Positions 46,465-59,760 of a stretch of 64,000 bases of DNA are shown here, piece after piece. The notes below the pieces were generated by a model. It did not search any database and was not told where the DNA came from. It worked only from the letters and a program-made list of their open reading frames with translations. The position numbers and the translations under genes were made by a program. Source of the DNA: Canna indica (taxonomy: Eukaryota > Streptophyta > Magnoliopsida > Zingiberales > Cannaceae); contig CP136895.1 of NCBI GenBank assembly GCA_034359265.1, forward strand, positions 374,501-438,500, read 5' to 3'. Numbering within the stretch: position 1 is the stretch's first letter; every line of letters starts with the position of its first letter.

Positions 46465-49400
46465 ATGGACGAAGGGAAAATCGCCGATGCCTCCGGGGAG
46501 ATGGTCTTCCAGCCGATTCTCGAGGAGGGAGTCTTCCGGTTCGATTGCTCCGAAACCAGCCGAGCCGCCGCGTTTCCGAGCCTTTCCTTTGCGGGTCCTG
46601 ATCTTAGGGAGACTCCTGTTGCGGCTCAGAGGCTCCCCGACTACATCCCCACGTTCAGAAGCAGTAATGGCCAGCAGACGGTCATGATTCAGGTGGCACA
46701 GCAATTTTTTCCTATTTTCTTGCGATTCCATTTGCTATTTTGTATAGCTCTCAATACTATTCGAGTAGATTGTTTATCATGTCGATCATACCGATCACGC
46801 TTAAAGAAATACTTTTATCGAAACGAATCAGAGCACTGCAATGCTCGCTACAAAGGGACCCAAACAAGACTAACGGCACTCTAGACAGCATAAATTGGAT
46901 ATGTCAAATGACCACGACAACGACCGACTGATAACATTAGAGAACAGTGGAGAATGATGCTTTTGTTGGAGATGTTTATGGTGCTGGATAAACTGGCACT
47001 GTTGGTCTTGTTTTGTGTGAATGCAGAAAGCGTTTTGTAATGAAACAATGGTTTGCCTGCAAGGCTGCAACCATGAATCGAATAATATAAATACCTAGAA
47101 TAATGTATTTCCATGCATGCATTATGAGCATCCGACTAACTGAACTGTATGCTGGATCTTATAGTGTATCATTTTTCTTCTTATGGTCACAGTTCCCATC
47201 CGGGACATCCTTTTATGGAACTGGAGAAGTTAGTGGTCAGCTTGAACGAACCGGGAAGCGGGTATTTTCTGAATCCTTTTTCTGGTACTGGCCTTTGTTG
47301 CTAGGAAATTAACTTCCAATTATCATATCAGATTTTTACATGGAACACGGATGCATGGGGTTTTGGCCCTGAAACAACTTCATTGTACCAATCACACCCG
47401 TGGGTTCTAGCTTTACTTCCAGAAGGAAGGGCACTTGGTGTTCTTGCTGATACGACTCGTCGTTGTGAGGTCATTTTCATGCAGTTCTTTTTATCATTTA
47501 TTTTTCTATCATTAACTCTTCAACTTTGGAATTTTACTAATCTAGCAAATGCTCCTTCAACAGATTGATTTAAGGACAGCCTCTACTATGAAGTTCGTAT
47601 CTGCAGCTGTTTATCCCATCATTACATTTGGTCCATTTGATTCACCCACTGAAGTGCTGATGTCCCTTTCTCATGCAATTGGTTATATACTTTCAACCAT
47701 TTCTTGTGTTTTTGTTTTCATGTGGTTAACTTGGATACTAATCTAAATTATATCCTGAGTCTTGACTTGAATATCTCTCGAGGAAATGTTCATTGTTGGC
47801 ATGCTTGATAATGCTTTTAAGTTGCTTGCTCTGATATGAAGAACGAGTTAAAATTATGCTACAAAAATCTTTACTCATATCTCTAAATGACGCAAACAGA
47901 CTCCTTTTCTTCCGTTTTTCCATTTCTAAAACACCATTCTGTGGGATAGTCACCAGATCAAATGCTAATATATATGTAGATACTGTATTTTCTGCCATAT
48001 TAGTAATATAAAACAAAATCAAAATTATTGATTTGTTATACCTGTCTTCATTAAATAATTCTTCATAATATTTACATTGTTCTTCTCTCCCCATTTTGTG
48101 TTCTCTTTTATATACTTATTCATTTATTGACATTTTGCTTGAGTTGCATTGCCAAAGGCGGCCCTCTTTTTTTCTTTTTTCTTTTTCTTTGAGGAAAGGC
48201 AAGCCCTAGTCTTGGCCCTGGACAACCGCAACAATTGCCAATTCTTTTGCTTCATTATCCTTTTATCCATCCAGTTCCTCTTTCCTCCCTTCTCATATGG
48301 AAGTTCCTCCCGTTCTCTCCTCTTCCTCAGCTACTCTAGCAACATTACTCCTCACCTCGCTGCTTTCTCCTTTGTTACTCTGTTTTGCCATCATGTTTAT
48401 TCTATTCATTGCCAGCATGAGACTAAGGAGTGTCACGTGCAAATCTTCGAATGGCAATGAGGTGAACAAATAGCAAAGATTGGATAAGATCAGACTAATT
48501 GAAAAACCTGGTGGATAGTCATTTGCTTTTCCCAATTTAACTCCATGCCTGCACTTCAAACAAAATCAGGTTGTACAACTATCTATGTCATGATTATTCT
48601 TGTTATATCAGCTGGACATCTGGCTCTGATGAATATGATCTAATTTTCACATTGTGTTCGAGTATCTATTCCAAAATCCTATTTTTCTTATCTTGTGTTT
48701 AAAAATTTTAATTGGAAAACTAATTCATAATATCTTTACTTTTGAGTTAAAAAGGTCCTCCTGACTACTCTTATGTGGTGGTTTTGCTTAAAACATGAGT
48801 AAAAGAGATAAATATGATTTGCCAGTTCTTAGTAAGACTTGCAAATGACTACAAGGTCCTAGTTCTTAATTGTATTTGTCCAAATCCAGGAACCATTTTT
48901 ATGCCTCCAAAATGGTCACTTGGTTATCATCAATGTCGATGGAGCTATGAATCTGATGAGAAAGTTCTTGAGGTATGCCATGTTCCAAGTTTATAGATTA
49001 TTTCTTACTTCTGCATTATGGATATTTTGGTTGTTATTTTTCTGAGAGATTAACATTTAACAATGAAGATTCAATGGAAATAAATTTTCATTGTCAAATG
49101 AAAGTTATTTTTCCTTTTGTCTGAAAAAGGAATTTCTTACCTCGTCATGATGTGTATTAATGAGCATAATTTATGAGATAGATGCAGAATAATTTACTTT
49201 TGGATGTTTACTGAGACAGGTCACTAGAACATTTCGAGAGAAATGCATACCTTGTGATGTTATATGGATGGACATAGACTACATGGATGGATTTCGGTGT
49301 TTTACTTTTGACAAGGTAGGGGTCCTCTTGCCAATCCTGCTTTTTATATGCAGCCTTTTTGCATATTATAGGCCACTCCAAATTCTTTAGATGCGATTAC

Positions 49401-52400
49401 ATGGATGGATTTTGGTGTTTTACTTTTAACAAGGTAGGGAACCTCTTACCAATCCTGCTTTTTATATGCAGTCTTTTGCATATTATAGGCCACTCTAAAT
49501 TCTTTAGATGCGATTTCTATTTTTCTACCTCTGTAAAGTTACAATTAAAACATTCTTTTGCTTAAGCCACACCTCCAACTGTATGAGTTAACTAAAAAAG
49601 TTATTTAACTATTTTCTTAATATTCAACAACTCTCGTTTTCCAACGCTCCAAATTTGTATGCAATGAGGTTTAATTACACAAACAATCCAAAAATTTTCA
49701 AATGTGCTTATATATATGCAAATTGATAGTAAATCCACAGACTTGTTAAAATTATTGCATCATTTATAAATCCCTAGCGATCTTATTATCCTAAATGAAA
49801 ATAACAAATTGTCTTTTTATGTATATAGGAACACTTCTCTGATCCAAAATCTATGGTCAATGATCTTCATTCAAGGGGTTTCAAAGCAATATGGATGCTT
49901 GATCCTGGGATTAAAAGTAAAAAAGGTTATTTTGTCTACGACAGTGGTTCTGAAAATGATGTATGGGTTAAACGAGCGGATGGAAAGCCTTTTGTTGGTA
50001 AGGTTCTTGATTTATTTATATTTTGATTGCATCATGTGAGTTGATGATCATGTATATTGTTGTTATCTAAGGGGACGTGTGGCCTGGACCCTGTGTTTTC
50101 CCTGATTTCACAATGGAACGCACACGTTTATGGTGGGCCAATTTAGTGAAGGACTTCATATCTAATGGAGTTGATGGCATTTGGAATGACATGAATGAGC
50201 CTGCAGTTTTTAAAGTAACTTCCTGAAAATTAAATTCCATTCATTTTGCACCTTGGAGTCTTGCTAAAGATGTGTTGACTTACAGACTGTAACAAAAACA
50301 ATGCCCGAGAGCAACATACACAGAGGAGATGTCAATCTTGGTGGCTGCCAAAATCACTCTCACTATCACAATGTAATTTCCACTAGTAGCTTCTTGTTTG
50401 CCTTCTATTATGTCGAATTATAGATAAAAAATCATAAAGCATATTTGGTAATTTTAATCATGTCTTGTTTTTGAGTGATAGTTTAGATTCTTAAAATATG
50501 TACAGTTACAGTTAAGGCATATGGTTATCATGTCAGAAGTAAGTTTCATGCAGGTTTATGGCTTGCTGATGGCAAGATCAACTTTTGAAGGAATGAAAAT
50601 GGCCAATAGCAATAAAAGACCATTTGTGCTCACTAGAGCTGGGTTTATAGGAAGTCAACGTTATGCTGCAACATGGACAGGAGACAACCTATCAAACTGG
50701 GAGCACTTACATATGAGCTTGCCAATGGTGCTTCAATTGGTAAGTTGATAATTTTAATTTTGCAGGATCACATGGGTTTAGACTTCAGACCGTTAGAAGA
50801 ATATTTGAGCGGTGCTCTGAGTTTGTTGGGGCTGATGTTAAACTGCGAACCAGATTTCATATCATCTTTTTTCTTAATAACTCATATGAGAGAACATGTC
50901 AAATGTTAAACTAGAGTTAGTAATTTTACTATTTCAAACAAATTAAAGCAGTACTCGAAGTCTCAGCCACTACCACCTCGTATGGGCGTAACATACCAGT
51001 TAAGTCCCAAAATGGAGCATAGTACACTTATGTTTTTCAATGTGTAAACTGTAAACCAATTTAAAGTAGTTTGATTTGATATTTGCATAGTTTGGCATAG
51101 TAGTTTGGTTTATATTGTTTTTATTTTGTTTCTTCATCATCTTTTTTTCTTTATTATTACCCGTAAATGTTGTAATTAGTTCTTTAACCAGTACCTATTT
51201 TGCAATATTGTTTAACTTAGAAGATCTTTGCTTTAAGTCTTCTTCTTCTTCTTCTTCTTACAAAATATCTACTAAAATTGAATTAAATTTTTTTAATCAA
51301 AAACATGAATTCATGAAAATATATAAACACTACTTTCTTGAAACAATGATTGGTGCCCTCTTGGTTTTTTTTTAATAATAAGATGAATAACTTTGAGTTT
51401 ATTTTCAATAAAAATATCCTATATTTCGAAATAAAAATTAAATTCCGATTTTTTTCTTGAAAAAACATGCTTTTCTTCAATTCTCAGTAATCTCCTGAAT
51501 TTCAGTTCTCACTTCTCACCTCCCTCCTCTGGGTATTTATATCCCATTCTAACTGGAATTAATTTGATTATACTAATCCTTTTTGAAATTTGATGCTTGA
51601 CACTACGACGGATTGAATTTCTCAAATCCTATCCTTTCTTTAAATCGGGCAAAACAAACATGCACTAAGATGCTTGTATAATTTGATAATGTTTAAACTT
51701 TAAAGTAAGTTTCTGATAATTGAACTTATCTTCAGCCTTAAATATCTGTTTCAGGGGCTTAGCGGTCAGCCATTATCAGGACCAGATATTGGTGGGTTTG
51801 CTGGAAATGCTACCCCGAAACTCTTTGGCAGGTGGATGGGGCTTGCTGCATTTTTTCCATTTTGTCGTGGGCACACAGAAAAAAGAACTGCAGATCATGA
51901 ACCATGGTCTTTTGGAGAAGAGGTAATTATCCTTTCATTTTGAAGGATATTATCAATATAATATTTTACTATGTGAGCAATATGTTACATACAGTCAATG
52001 TGGTTTCAAGAAGCTAAGCAAGCTTCAACCTAATATCTTCTGTCTTTATGATCATAAATTCATAATACATGAATGTCCATAGTCTAAAATATAATATATT
52101 TGTGATATGTTTTTGAAATTATTTTTGTAAATTGGTGAATATATTTTTTATCTGAAGGTTTGGATAAGGCAAGATAGAGCTGGCGTGCTCTAGGTTAGGG
52201 AATAATGATATTGACTGTTCCCCTGACCCAGATTTTAAAACTTATGCCCCAGATTCCCAATTCCTAGTCAAATTTGGTCCAACCTTTCTCAATTGGCTTC
52301 ACCATGGATTTGGTTTGAAGTTCCCATCCTTAGTGGCAATATCCATCCAGCTCGCAAGTGTTCCATAGACATACATATTGCTACAGTCCTACTTTATTAA

Positions 52401-55400
52401 TATCAAATCATCATGAGCCCGTCTTTTCAATTAAGCAAAATTAGCAAATGTTATGGTTGTAAATTTATTATGCTCTACAGTAGTCAAATAATCAAATTCT
52501 TCCTGTATGATTGATTTATTGTTTTATACATCATTTTTATGCTTACTGCATTTCACTTCAAAGATCATCCTTTTTTTTGGGTGGAGGGCTGGAAATTTAT
52601 AGACTTCCAAATGTAGTTCCATAGATGCAGATCTTTGCTTGCTTAAAATTTATACCATTTCAGCAGCAGCCTTGAATATGCTTCATTGTAAAGTTAGATA
52701 ACTATTTTTAATCATTTATTAAGAACAACAAATTAACTTGTATGATTGTTCTTTGGATATTAAGATTGTTGGATATTGCTTTTGTATATCTAAGGTTGTT
52801 TCAAGCAATTCTAACATTATTTGTCATATTCAGTGTGAAGAAGTATGTCGCCTTGCGCTGCTAAGACGGTATCAGCTTCTACCTCATTTATATACTCTTT
52901 TCTATTTGGCACATACTAAAGGTACTGCAGTTGCAGCTCCCCTATTTTTTGCTGGTAAGAAGCTACGCTTAAAAATTTATTTCAAGATACAATGGTGCAA
53001 CAGATTTTTGATTCTGTTAAAACATGCAGATCCAAAAGATGTGCGTTTGAGGAAGGTTGAAAATTCCTTTTTGCTCGGTTCTTTGTTGATCTGTGGAAGG
53101 TATCTTGCTCATTTTTTAATTACATTCTGAAATATTTTGGCAGTTGTTTTTTGAAATGATGAAATGTGTGTGGAAGTGTTAACGTTGTAGTTTCCTTCAT
53201 ATATATAAGAATATTAAATAAGAATGTCAGACCATGTTTCTAATGTATACATGTTTCTAATGTATAATTATGGAAGTAATTTCTAATGAGTAAATGAAAT
53301 CCTATCGTTTTTTTTTCTTCTTGGCCTGCAGCACTGTACCTGATCAAGGTACACATGAATGTTCAAATATCTTGCCAAAAGGGATCTGGTTACGATTTGA
53401 TTTTGGTGATTCACATCCTGTATGTATATACACTATATAACCAAAAAAAGACTGGTTCATACTTCTTGCTGAAGGAAAATTCCATCTTATGCTAACTGCT
53501 CTTCTAAATTCAGGATCTTCCATCTATGTACTTGAAAGGTGGTTCAATAATTCCTGTGGGTCGTCCACTACAACATGTTGGAGAAGCAAACCCAACAGAT
53601 GATCTATCACTCTTTATTGCTTTAGATGAACATGGTAATCTTTTTCATAACATTCTCTTAATTATGAATAAGAAGTCTCTAGGATATTGATTTACGCTGT
53701 GCTTGGTATTGCCAAAGAGCATTCACCAAATGCATTTTAGCGAAAAGTGCATTAGTCATAAGAAATTGAGTTTTTGATAAATATTTTTATGGAACCAAGT
53801 GCCCTTTTGTTGAATACTAAATGCATTTCAAAAGCAGCTTGTCTTCCTAAAGTTCTTTTCAGGCCTACATCACTTTGCCAAAGCAACGCGAAACCCAAGC
53901 CTCGTACCAATAAACTTGTATATAACTGAGCATTCTAGATTTTTACTGGTTCATTTTCCAACTCCTGTAACTTTGTCTTAAGCATTTTAATTTTTTCATA
54001 ATATGGACTTATGGAGGTTATGATAGAATTCTCAATATGCTAGATGTCATTGATTGTAGGCTTATTAGTTAAATGTATCTCAAAATAGTTGCAACACATG
54101 CATAGTTGAATAGTTTTTTTCTTTGGATTAATGTATGATTGTATATCATGCATTTTTATGATTATAATTCAGGCATATGCTTTATGCACATCCCATAGCC
54201 TTCATAACTCTTTCCTAATCTTGACGTAGAGAATTTAACTTTATGGTTTTTCTTTGAGAGTTTAATCATGTCTTTTAATAGGCTCTGAGTTCCACTTGCA
54301 TGTTGTCCTTTGTCAAGTGGTGCTAAAGTCTGTCAAATGATTATTATGCTCCAATAGTCCAATATCTCTTCTTTTTTTTATTGGGCACTGGTGTATTTAT
54401 TTTTCTCCTTTTTTTTATCACTTTGAGTCTTACCTTCTCTAAGTCCCCTCTACTTACATTCTTCTGTTTATTTTTTCATTATCTGTTATTTGGAAAATGC
54501 CTATCACTTGATTGTAGAAGAGATTATATTGCAATTATGCATCTTGCGCTTAGGCAGTTTCTCTAAGGACCACTTCTAGGTTTCTAAGGGTATGTGCGCT
54601 GCATGATTCTCACTACCAACTCATGATTATTATCATGAAAATTGATTGCAGTCTCTTTTTGTAGGTAAAGCTTTAGGTGTTCTATATGAAGATGATGGTG
54701 ATGGGCATGGATTCACTCAAGGGGACTATCTCTTAACATACTATGCGGCAGAAATTAATTCTTCAGTTCTGACAGTTAAAATAATCAAATCTGAAGGTTC
54801 ACACAAGAGGCCACAGCGTGCTTTTCGTGTAAAATTGTTGCTGGGAGGAGGTGCCATGGTATATCCTTTTTGTGCAATTTATAAAAATGAATTACCGAAC
54901 TCTATCATTCTGTAATCAACCCATCCTTTTTGTTTTGGAATCAGATTGATGCACAAGGAATTGATGGAGAGGAATTGCATATGAAAGTTCCTCCGGAATC
55001 TGAAGTGTCTAAATTGGTATCAGCAAGTGAAATTCAGTACAACAAACATATGGGTACTGTTTCTTGTCTGAAAAGTTTACTAGGGGATTGAACAAGCTTA
55101 TCCCTTCACGTGATATATAAGGGGATCTCTCACGTGAAATAGGTCTCATTGGCTTGATGAATCCATATAGATTGTTCCTCCCTGTGACTTGCTTTAGTGG
55201 GAGCTTCATGCAATAGGCACTTTCCATGATCTTTCCAAGTGGCCTAATAGACATTTCTTTTAAATATATTATTATATTCTAAATGGCACAAAATTTTATG
55301 AGCTTTCTGATCATCATCAGTTTTCATTATCTTGTTATCATTTTGTTCAATGCACATTCTTTAGCTCAATTTTTTCTTCCTTTATGTGGCTTTAGTAAAT

Positions 55401-58400
55401 TTAACTGTTCTGATGTCCTCATTTATAAGAAAAGTTTTGTTTTCTTAAGTAGGACATTACACTATATATAATACACTCTTTTCATGTCCAGAAGAACAAT
55501 TAGAAATTGCTAATTTGTTGCATGAGCTTATATTAGAACCAATATGAAGATTTTGGAGTTGCCAACTAGCTTTTTTGTTCTAAGCTGATACTTAACTTGC
55601 TTGAATGATTTTTTTCTAGGAACTTAGAGTTAGCTGTAGAATGTTGATGAGATGTTGCTAGAGCCTAGAAGACCACCTTATTCTGCCAAAATCTTTCGTG
55701 GACCCGTGGTGTCGAGTTTATAGATTCAAAATCTATAGCGAACCAGTAGTGGCAGCTTAAGCCTGTATCAGGTGATAGATATTTGACATAACAAACCAGT
55801 TCAACAAAGGACCAGTACTGCATATTGCTCATAGCAGGTGATACTGTGATAGTTATTGAACTTTTTCTTTTTCAGCTATATAAAACCTGGTACTAGTAAG
55901 CATATTGCCTAACAACTTGCTGGGAACTCTGTGGCACTGTTACTTGAAACCTGTTAAATTTATGCTAAAAAGTGACTCCATATTGATGTAACTTATAATA
56001 TATAGTTTTTTAATTCTCTTTCATGCTTACACCTGTTACCCATATCAATGTAGAAAATTGTGATTGTTGGCGAGTATGCTCATATTGTAACAAACATTGG
56101 TCATGCAGAACACTCAAAACGTATCCCAGATGTTGACAGCCTTTCTAGCCGGAAGGGCATGGAGCTCTCAAAGATGCCTATCGAGCTGAAGAGTGGTGAT
56201 TGGTTCCTTAAGGTCGTGCCATGGATTGGTGGCCGAATTATCTCTATGGTACATCTTCCTTCTGGTAAGTTGTGATCTGTGTTTATTTAGTAATAAATAT
56301 TTTTTTGTTGCTTATTGACTATAATGTCTAACCACTTTCTATCATCTCATTGTAAGATATGTAGTATTATTTCTACAACAGTCAACAAGCTTTCTTTTAT
56401 CTTCTTTTTATAAATATCAATCTCCCTATAGTCTCATCAATATGCATTAACATTTACTCGTAGCTTAGAATGTAAAGATTGAATAGTTGGTCCTAGAGTT
56501 ACACGAGTTTTAACTAAAAGCCGGTTTTTATTTCCTTTTTTAGTTTGTTATCGTTTTTTTTTTCTGCTTTCTAATGTCATATTAATGCCACGAGGTCCTT
56601 AGAAAGTGCAGTTAAGCAAGTTTATTCACTAGATTAACAGGTTAATGGTTATCACTTAGCTCACATGATCAAGTAAATTTCAATTGTAGGATAGGATACC
56701 AACATTAATATTAAACAGTATTTAATCATTAAACTGCTCTTCATATCTTCTTTTGAGTATTGCCCGTGATTTTAGTTCCAAGTATCTGGCTTGTGGAGGT
56801 ACTTTCCAATCCATATAAACTGCATTTCTAAGGTAGGATATGATTGAAAACTTGTGAGAATCTTTATTGAAAAAGTTTCTGGATGGACTTGTTGACTGGT
56901 TCATGCTTTAAAAGGTAAATTTAAGTATCTATCCTTTGGATGATTTTTCTAGGTACACAGTGGCTGCACAGCAGAGTTGAAATTGATGGGTATGAAGAAT
57001 ACAGTGGTACTGAGTATCGGTCCGCTGGATGCTCGGAGGAATATAAAGTTGTTAGGTAAGAATATCTTAAAAGTTGTTGCAACGGGCTCTCTGGGAGTGA
57101 TTACATTGATAGACAATTTTCTGAAGGAAAATTCTTAATCAAGGATTATCTTTGGCGATGAATGCATCTTTCAATTCACATTTTGTAGGAAGGATCTTGA
57201 GCAATCTGGAGAGCAGGAATCAGTTTGCATGGAAGGGGATATAGGTGGCGGATTAGTTATCCAACGGCAGATATCTATTGTTAAGGACAACCCAAAGGTT
57301 TTACAAGTTGATTCTAGCATCATCGCACGCAGTGTAGGAGCTGGGTCTGGTGGATTTTCAAGGTAGTTTTTTTTTCCTCAACCATGTTGATCGTGATTAG
57401 GAATGTTGGTCAAAAGTTACATGTATGAAGTACCTTTTCATGTCTTTTTTTTTTTGAGAATTGCCTTTCATTAGAACGGTGATAGCATAACTTTGTACTG
57501 GTGTTGTTGGAACTTTGGGGGTAAGAGAAATGATGGTTCCTATTTTCCACTGGATATATTTATACTGCTAAAAGGGTAGTTATACCAAGTGCTTAAAACC
57601 AAGTTGTACATCTTACCAGAAAAGGGTAATGTGCTGCTTTTAGAGAATCAACCGTTGTTGACAAGTCAAACATGAAGATATAAAATTATTAATAAGGATG
57701 ATGAATGCATATCAATGTGCCAATATATGAATTATTGATAATTAAGTTCATAGATGTAGACAATATGTGAATTTTATAGATTATGTTCCTATGATATAGT
57801 GAAATTATTGATAATTATCATGTTTTATAATGATTAAGGTTTATTGAAAATATACATTTTTTTGAAGCTTTCCCTCAATAGAGGAAACAAAGTACAGGTC
57901 CTGAACTTGTATGCATTTTATATTTCTTGCTTGAGTTAATGCTGAGGATGAAGCATCTGTTCAGGCAACTTAACCAAATGAAACTGTGCTTTTTAATCAC
58001 TTCATGGCATTTACATGCCTCTGGGTAGGTTAGGCCTGTAGCTTTTATTTGGCACAAATTTGGCTTGATAACTTTTTCTTTTTTGAAGGTTGGTTTGTTT
58101 GAGGATTCACCCGGTTTTCACACTTTTGCATCCTACCGAAGTAGCTGTGGTATTTTATTCCATTGATGGCTTGAAGCATGAAATTTGCCACGAATCTGGA
58201 GAATTGTCATTTGAGGGAAATAACCGGCCAAATGGTAATAATTTCCAACTTTAAAACTGTGACATTATAAGTTTTTTCTTAGGTCTATTGCTGCAGCCAT
58301 TAGACAATTTGCAATTAAATTATTTATTTAAATATTTTTGTCATACGGGCTTTCTTTCTTTTACCAGGTGAATGGATGCTGATAGATAGATGTGCAGGAC

Positions 58401-58561
58401 TAGCTTTAGTTAACCGTTATGATGTCCATCAGGTAAAGAAATGTATGGTGCACTGGGGCACTGGTACAGTCAACTTAGAGTTATGGTCTGAAGAGAGGCC
58501 AGTTTCCAAGGACAGCTCTTTGAAAATTTGCCATGAGTATGAGGTGAGGCAAATTTCATGA
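46465..58561 (+). CDS. HGL1: heteroglycan glucosidase 1, GH31 alpha-glucosidase
   Basis: Twenty-two exons: 46465-46692, 47193-47261, 47332-47469, 47564-47681, 48890-48972, 49220-49315, 49829-49997, 50072-50214, 50286-50372, 50554-50739, 51755-51922, 52834-52954, 53030-53099, 53332-53419, 53514-53634, 54665-54858, 54945-55053, 56109-56264, 56953-57055, 57189-57362, 58089-58234 and 58368-58561. All phases agree and the total is 986 residues, near the 991 of Arabidopsis HGL1. GH31 landmarks are FYGTGEVSGQLERTGK, VIWMDIDYMDGFRCF, the nucleophile motif WNDMNEP (Asp340), TWTGDN (likely acid/base Asp421) and SGPDIGGFAGN. No signal peptide is seen, fitting the cytosol, where the enzyme acts on soluble heteroglycans in maltose and starch-derived carbon metabolism. 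The extra C-terminal domain ends ICHEYEVRQIS. Exon 6 is followed by a 118-bp tandem duplication. Confidence 0.94.
49280..49514 (+). repeat. 118-bp tandem duplication of an exon end plus donor in HGL1
   Basis: Copy 1 (49280-49397) contains the last 36 bp of exon 6 and the start of its intron. Copy 2 (49398-49514) repeats it with about ten changes, including the coding part and its donor (AACAAG|GTAGGG after 49433). Reading through the first donor meets an in-frame TAG before copy 2. Confidence 0.88.
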
Positions 58562-59760
58562 CTTCAAAGTTTTTTAGAACGTGAATGTCATTGGACGCTG
58601 ATACAATGTGGGCAAGCTCGCTATTTATTGTCCTAAAAGCATTATGTTAATAATTTTGACTAGATTTTGCTATTTTGTAATTTTTAATGCAGTAGTACTG
58701 TTAATTAAACACAACTTGCTTACCAGCTACGTTCCAAATGTGACATAATAACTGCTCTTCCTGTCGATCCATATAAAATGGATTATTGTTTGTGGTTGAG
58801 CTTTCTCGATATTCAAATGGCAGCTAAAGTTACCAATCAGTTTTTAGAATGTAAATTTGTTCCGGTCTTTTTATTGCTGGAATTGGAAAATTTTAAGCTA
58901 AGAAATAACATCGCTGTTAGCTCTGGATAAAATTATATTATTAATATATGTAATAAATTTTATATTATTAATAAAATTATATTTATATTCTTATGTAATA
59001 TTATAAATATTAAAGAATAATATTAGAAAACGTCGATGAAGAATAATTAATATTCATTAGATTGGGATAAAGAATAGTATTCCTTGTCAACTAAGTTACA
59101 CCACGCAAATAATAATAATAAAAGTTACAACATGACATATACCGTGGTAAAAAAAACTCTGCAACATATTTAGATTTACTGTGATGAAAATGCCCAAATA
59201 AGTAATTTTGAAGTCATAATGCTGAGAAGAGAAAAATATAAATAATGAGGTGCGCAAGTACGCTAGGTAGGAAAATTAAGAGAAGTCAGCCACCGATGAC
59301 TAGGTTTTATTGAATTCTATATATATATAGTTGAAGATGGGTCAAGCTAGCCGGCGTAGAAAGAGTTAATTAATTTCCGTATACTCCACAAAATGGTTTT
59401 TTTCCACGAGGAGGGGAAAAAAACTATTATGGAGCCCTGACTCTATAGAAAAGTTTCATGGAGTCGAGCTTCGATGGTGAAACACCAATCTCAAAGCAAT
59501 TTTCTATGGAGCACGTAGACTTAACAACTAGCTAGTAGTATGCAACTATGCACTATGCATATATCAAATTAAATTACAAAGAAAAAATAATTGCTGCACG
59601 ACTTTGACATGAGGAGAACGACGACTTCACAAGTCTCCTCCCCTTGAAGCAGAGCAGTTTCGCCGATCGTATTGCCGAACAAGAGCAGAGCAAAGCAGAC
59701 AGAGATCAGAGAGGCCGGCGTGAGAGTTAATTGACGTAAGAAAAAGAGAGAGTAAGCAGG
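58562..59760. other. intergenic region, upstream of the wall-associated kinase
   Basis: AT-rich DNA after HGL1. A TCTATATATATATAG run is at 59317-59331 and a purine-rich leader (AAGAAAAAGAGAGAGTAAGC) comes just before the ATG at 59761. No gene was recognised. Confidence 0.5.

Noticed and set aside
56054..56108. HGL1 exon 18 starting at 56054 (KIVIVGEYAH...)
   Set aside because: Joining there breaks the phase of exon 17 and gives a stop. The acceptor at 56101-56108 restores the frame and the expected family sequence.
57430..57560. A second LINE 3' stub (TTTTTTTTTTTGAGAATTGCC)
   Set aside because: It resembles the 25.6-kb LINE tail, but I found no matching direct repeat or coding remnant, so it stays unsupported.
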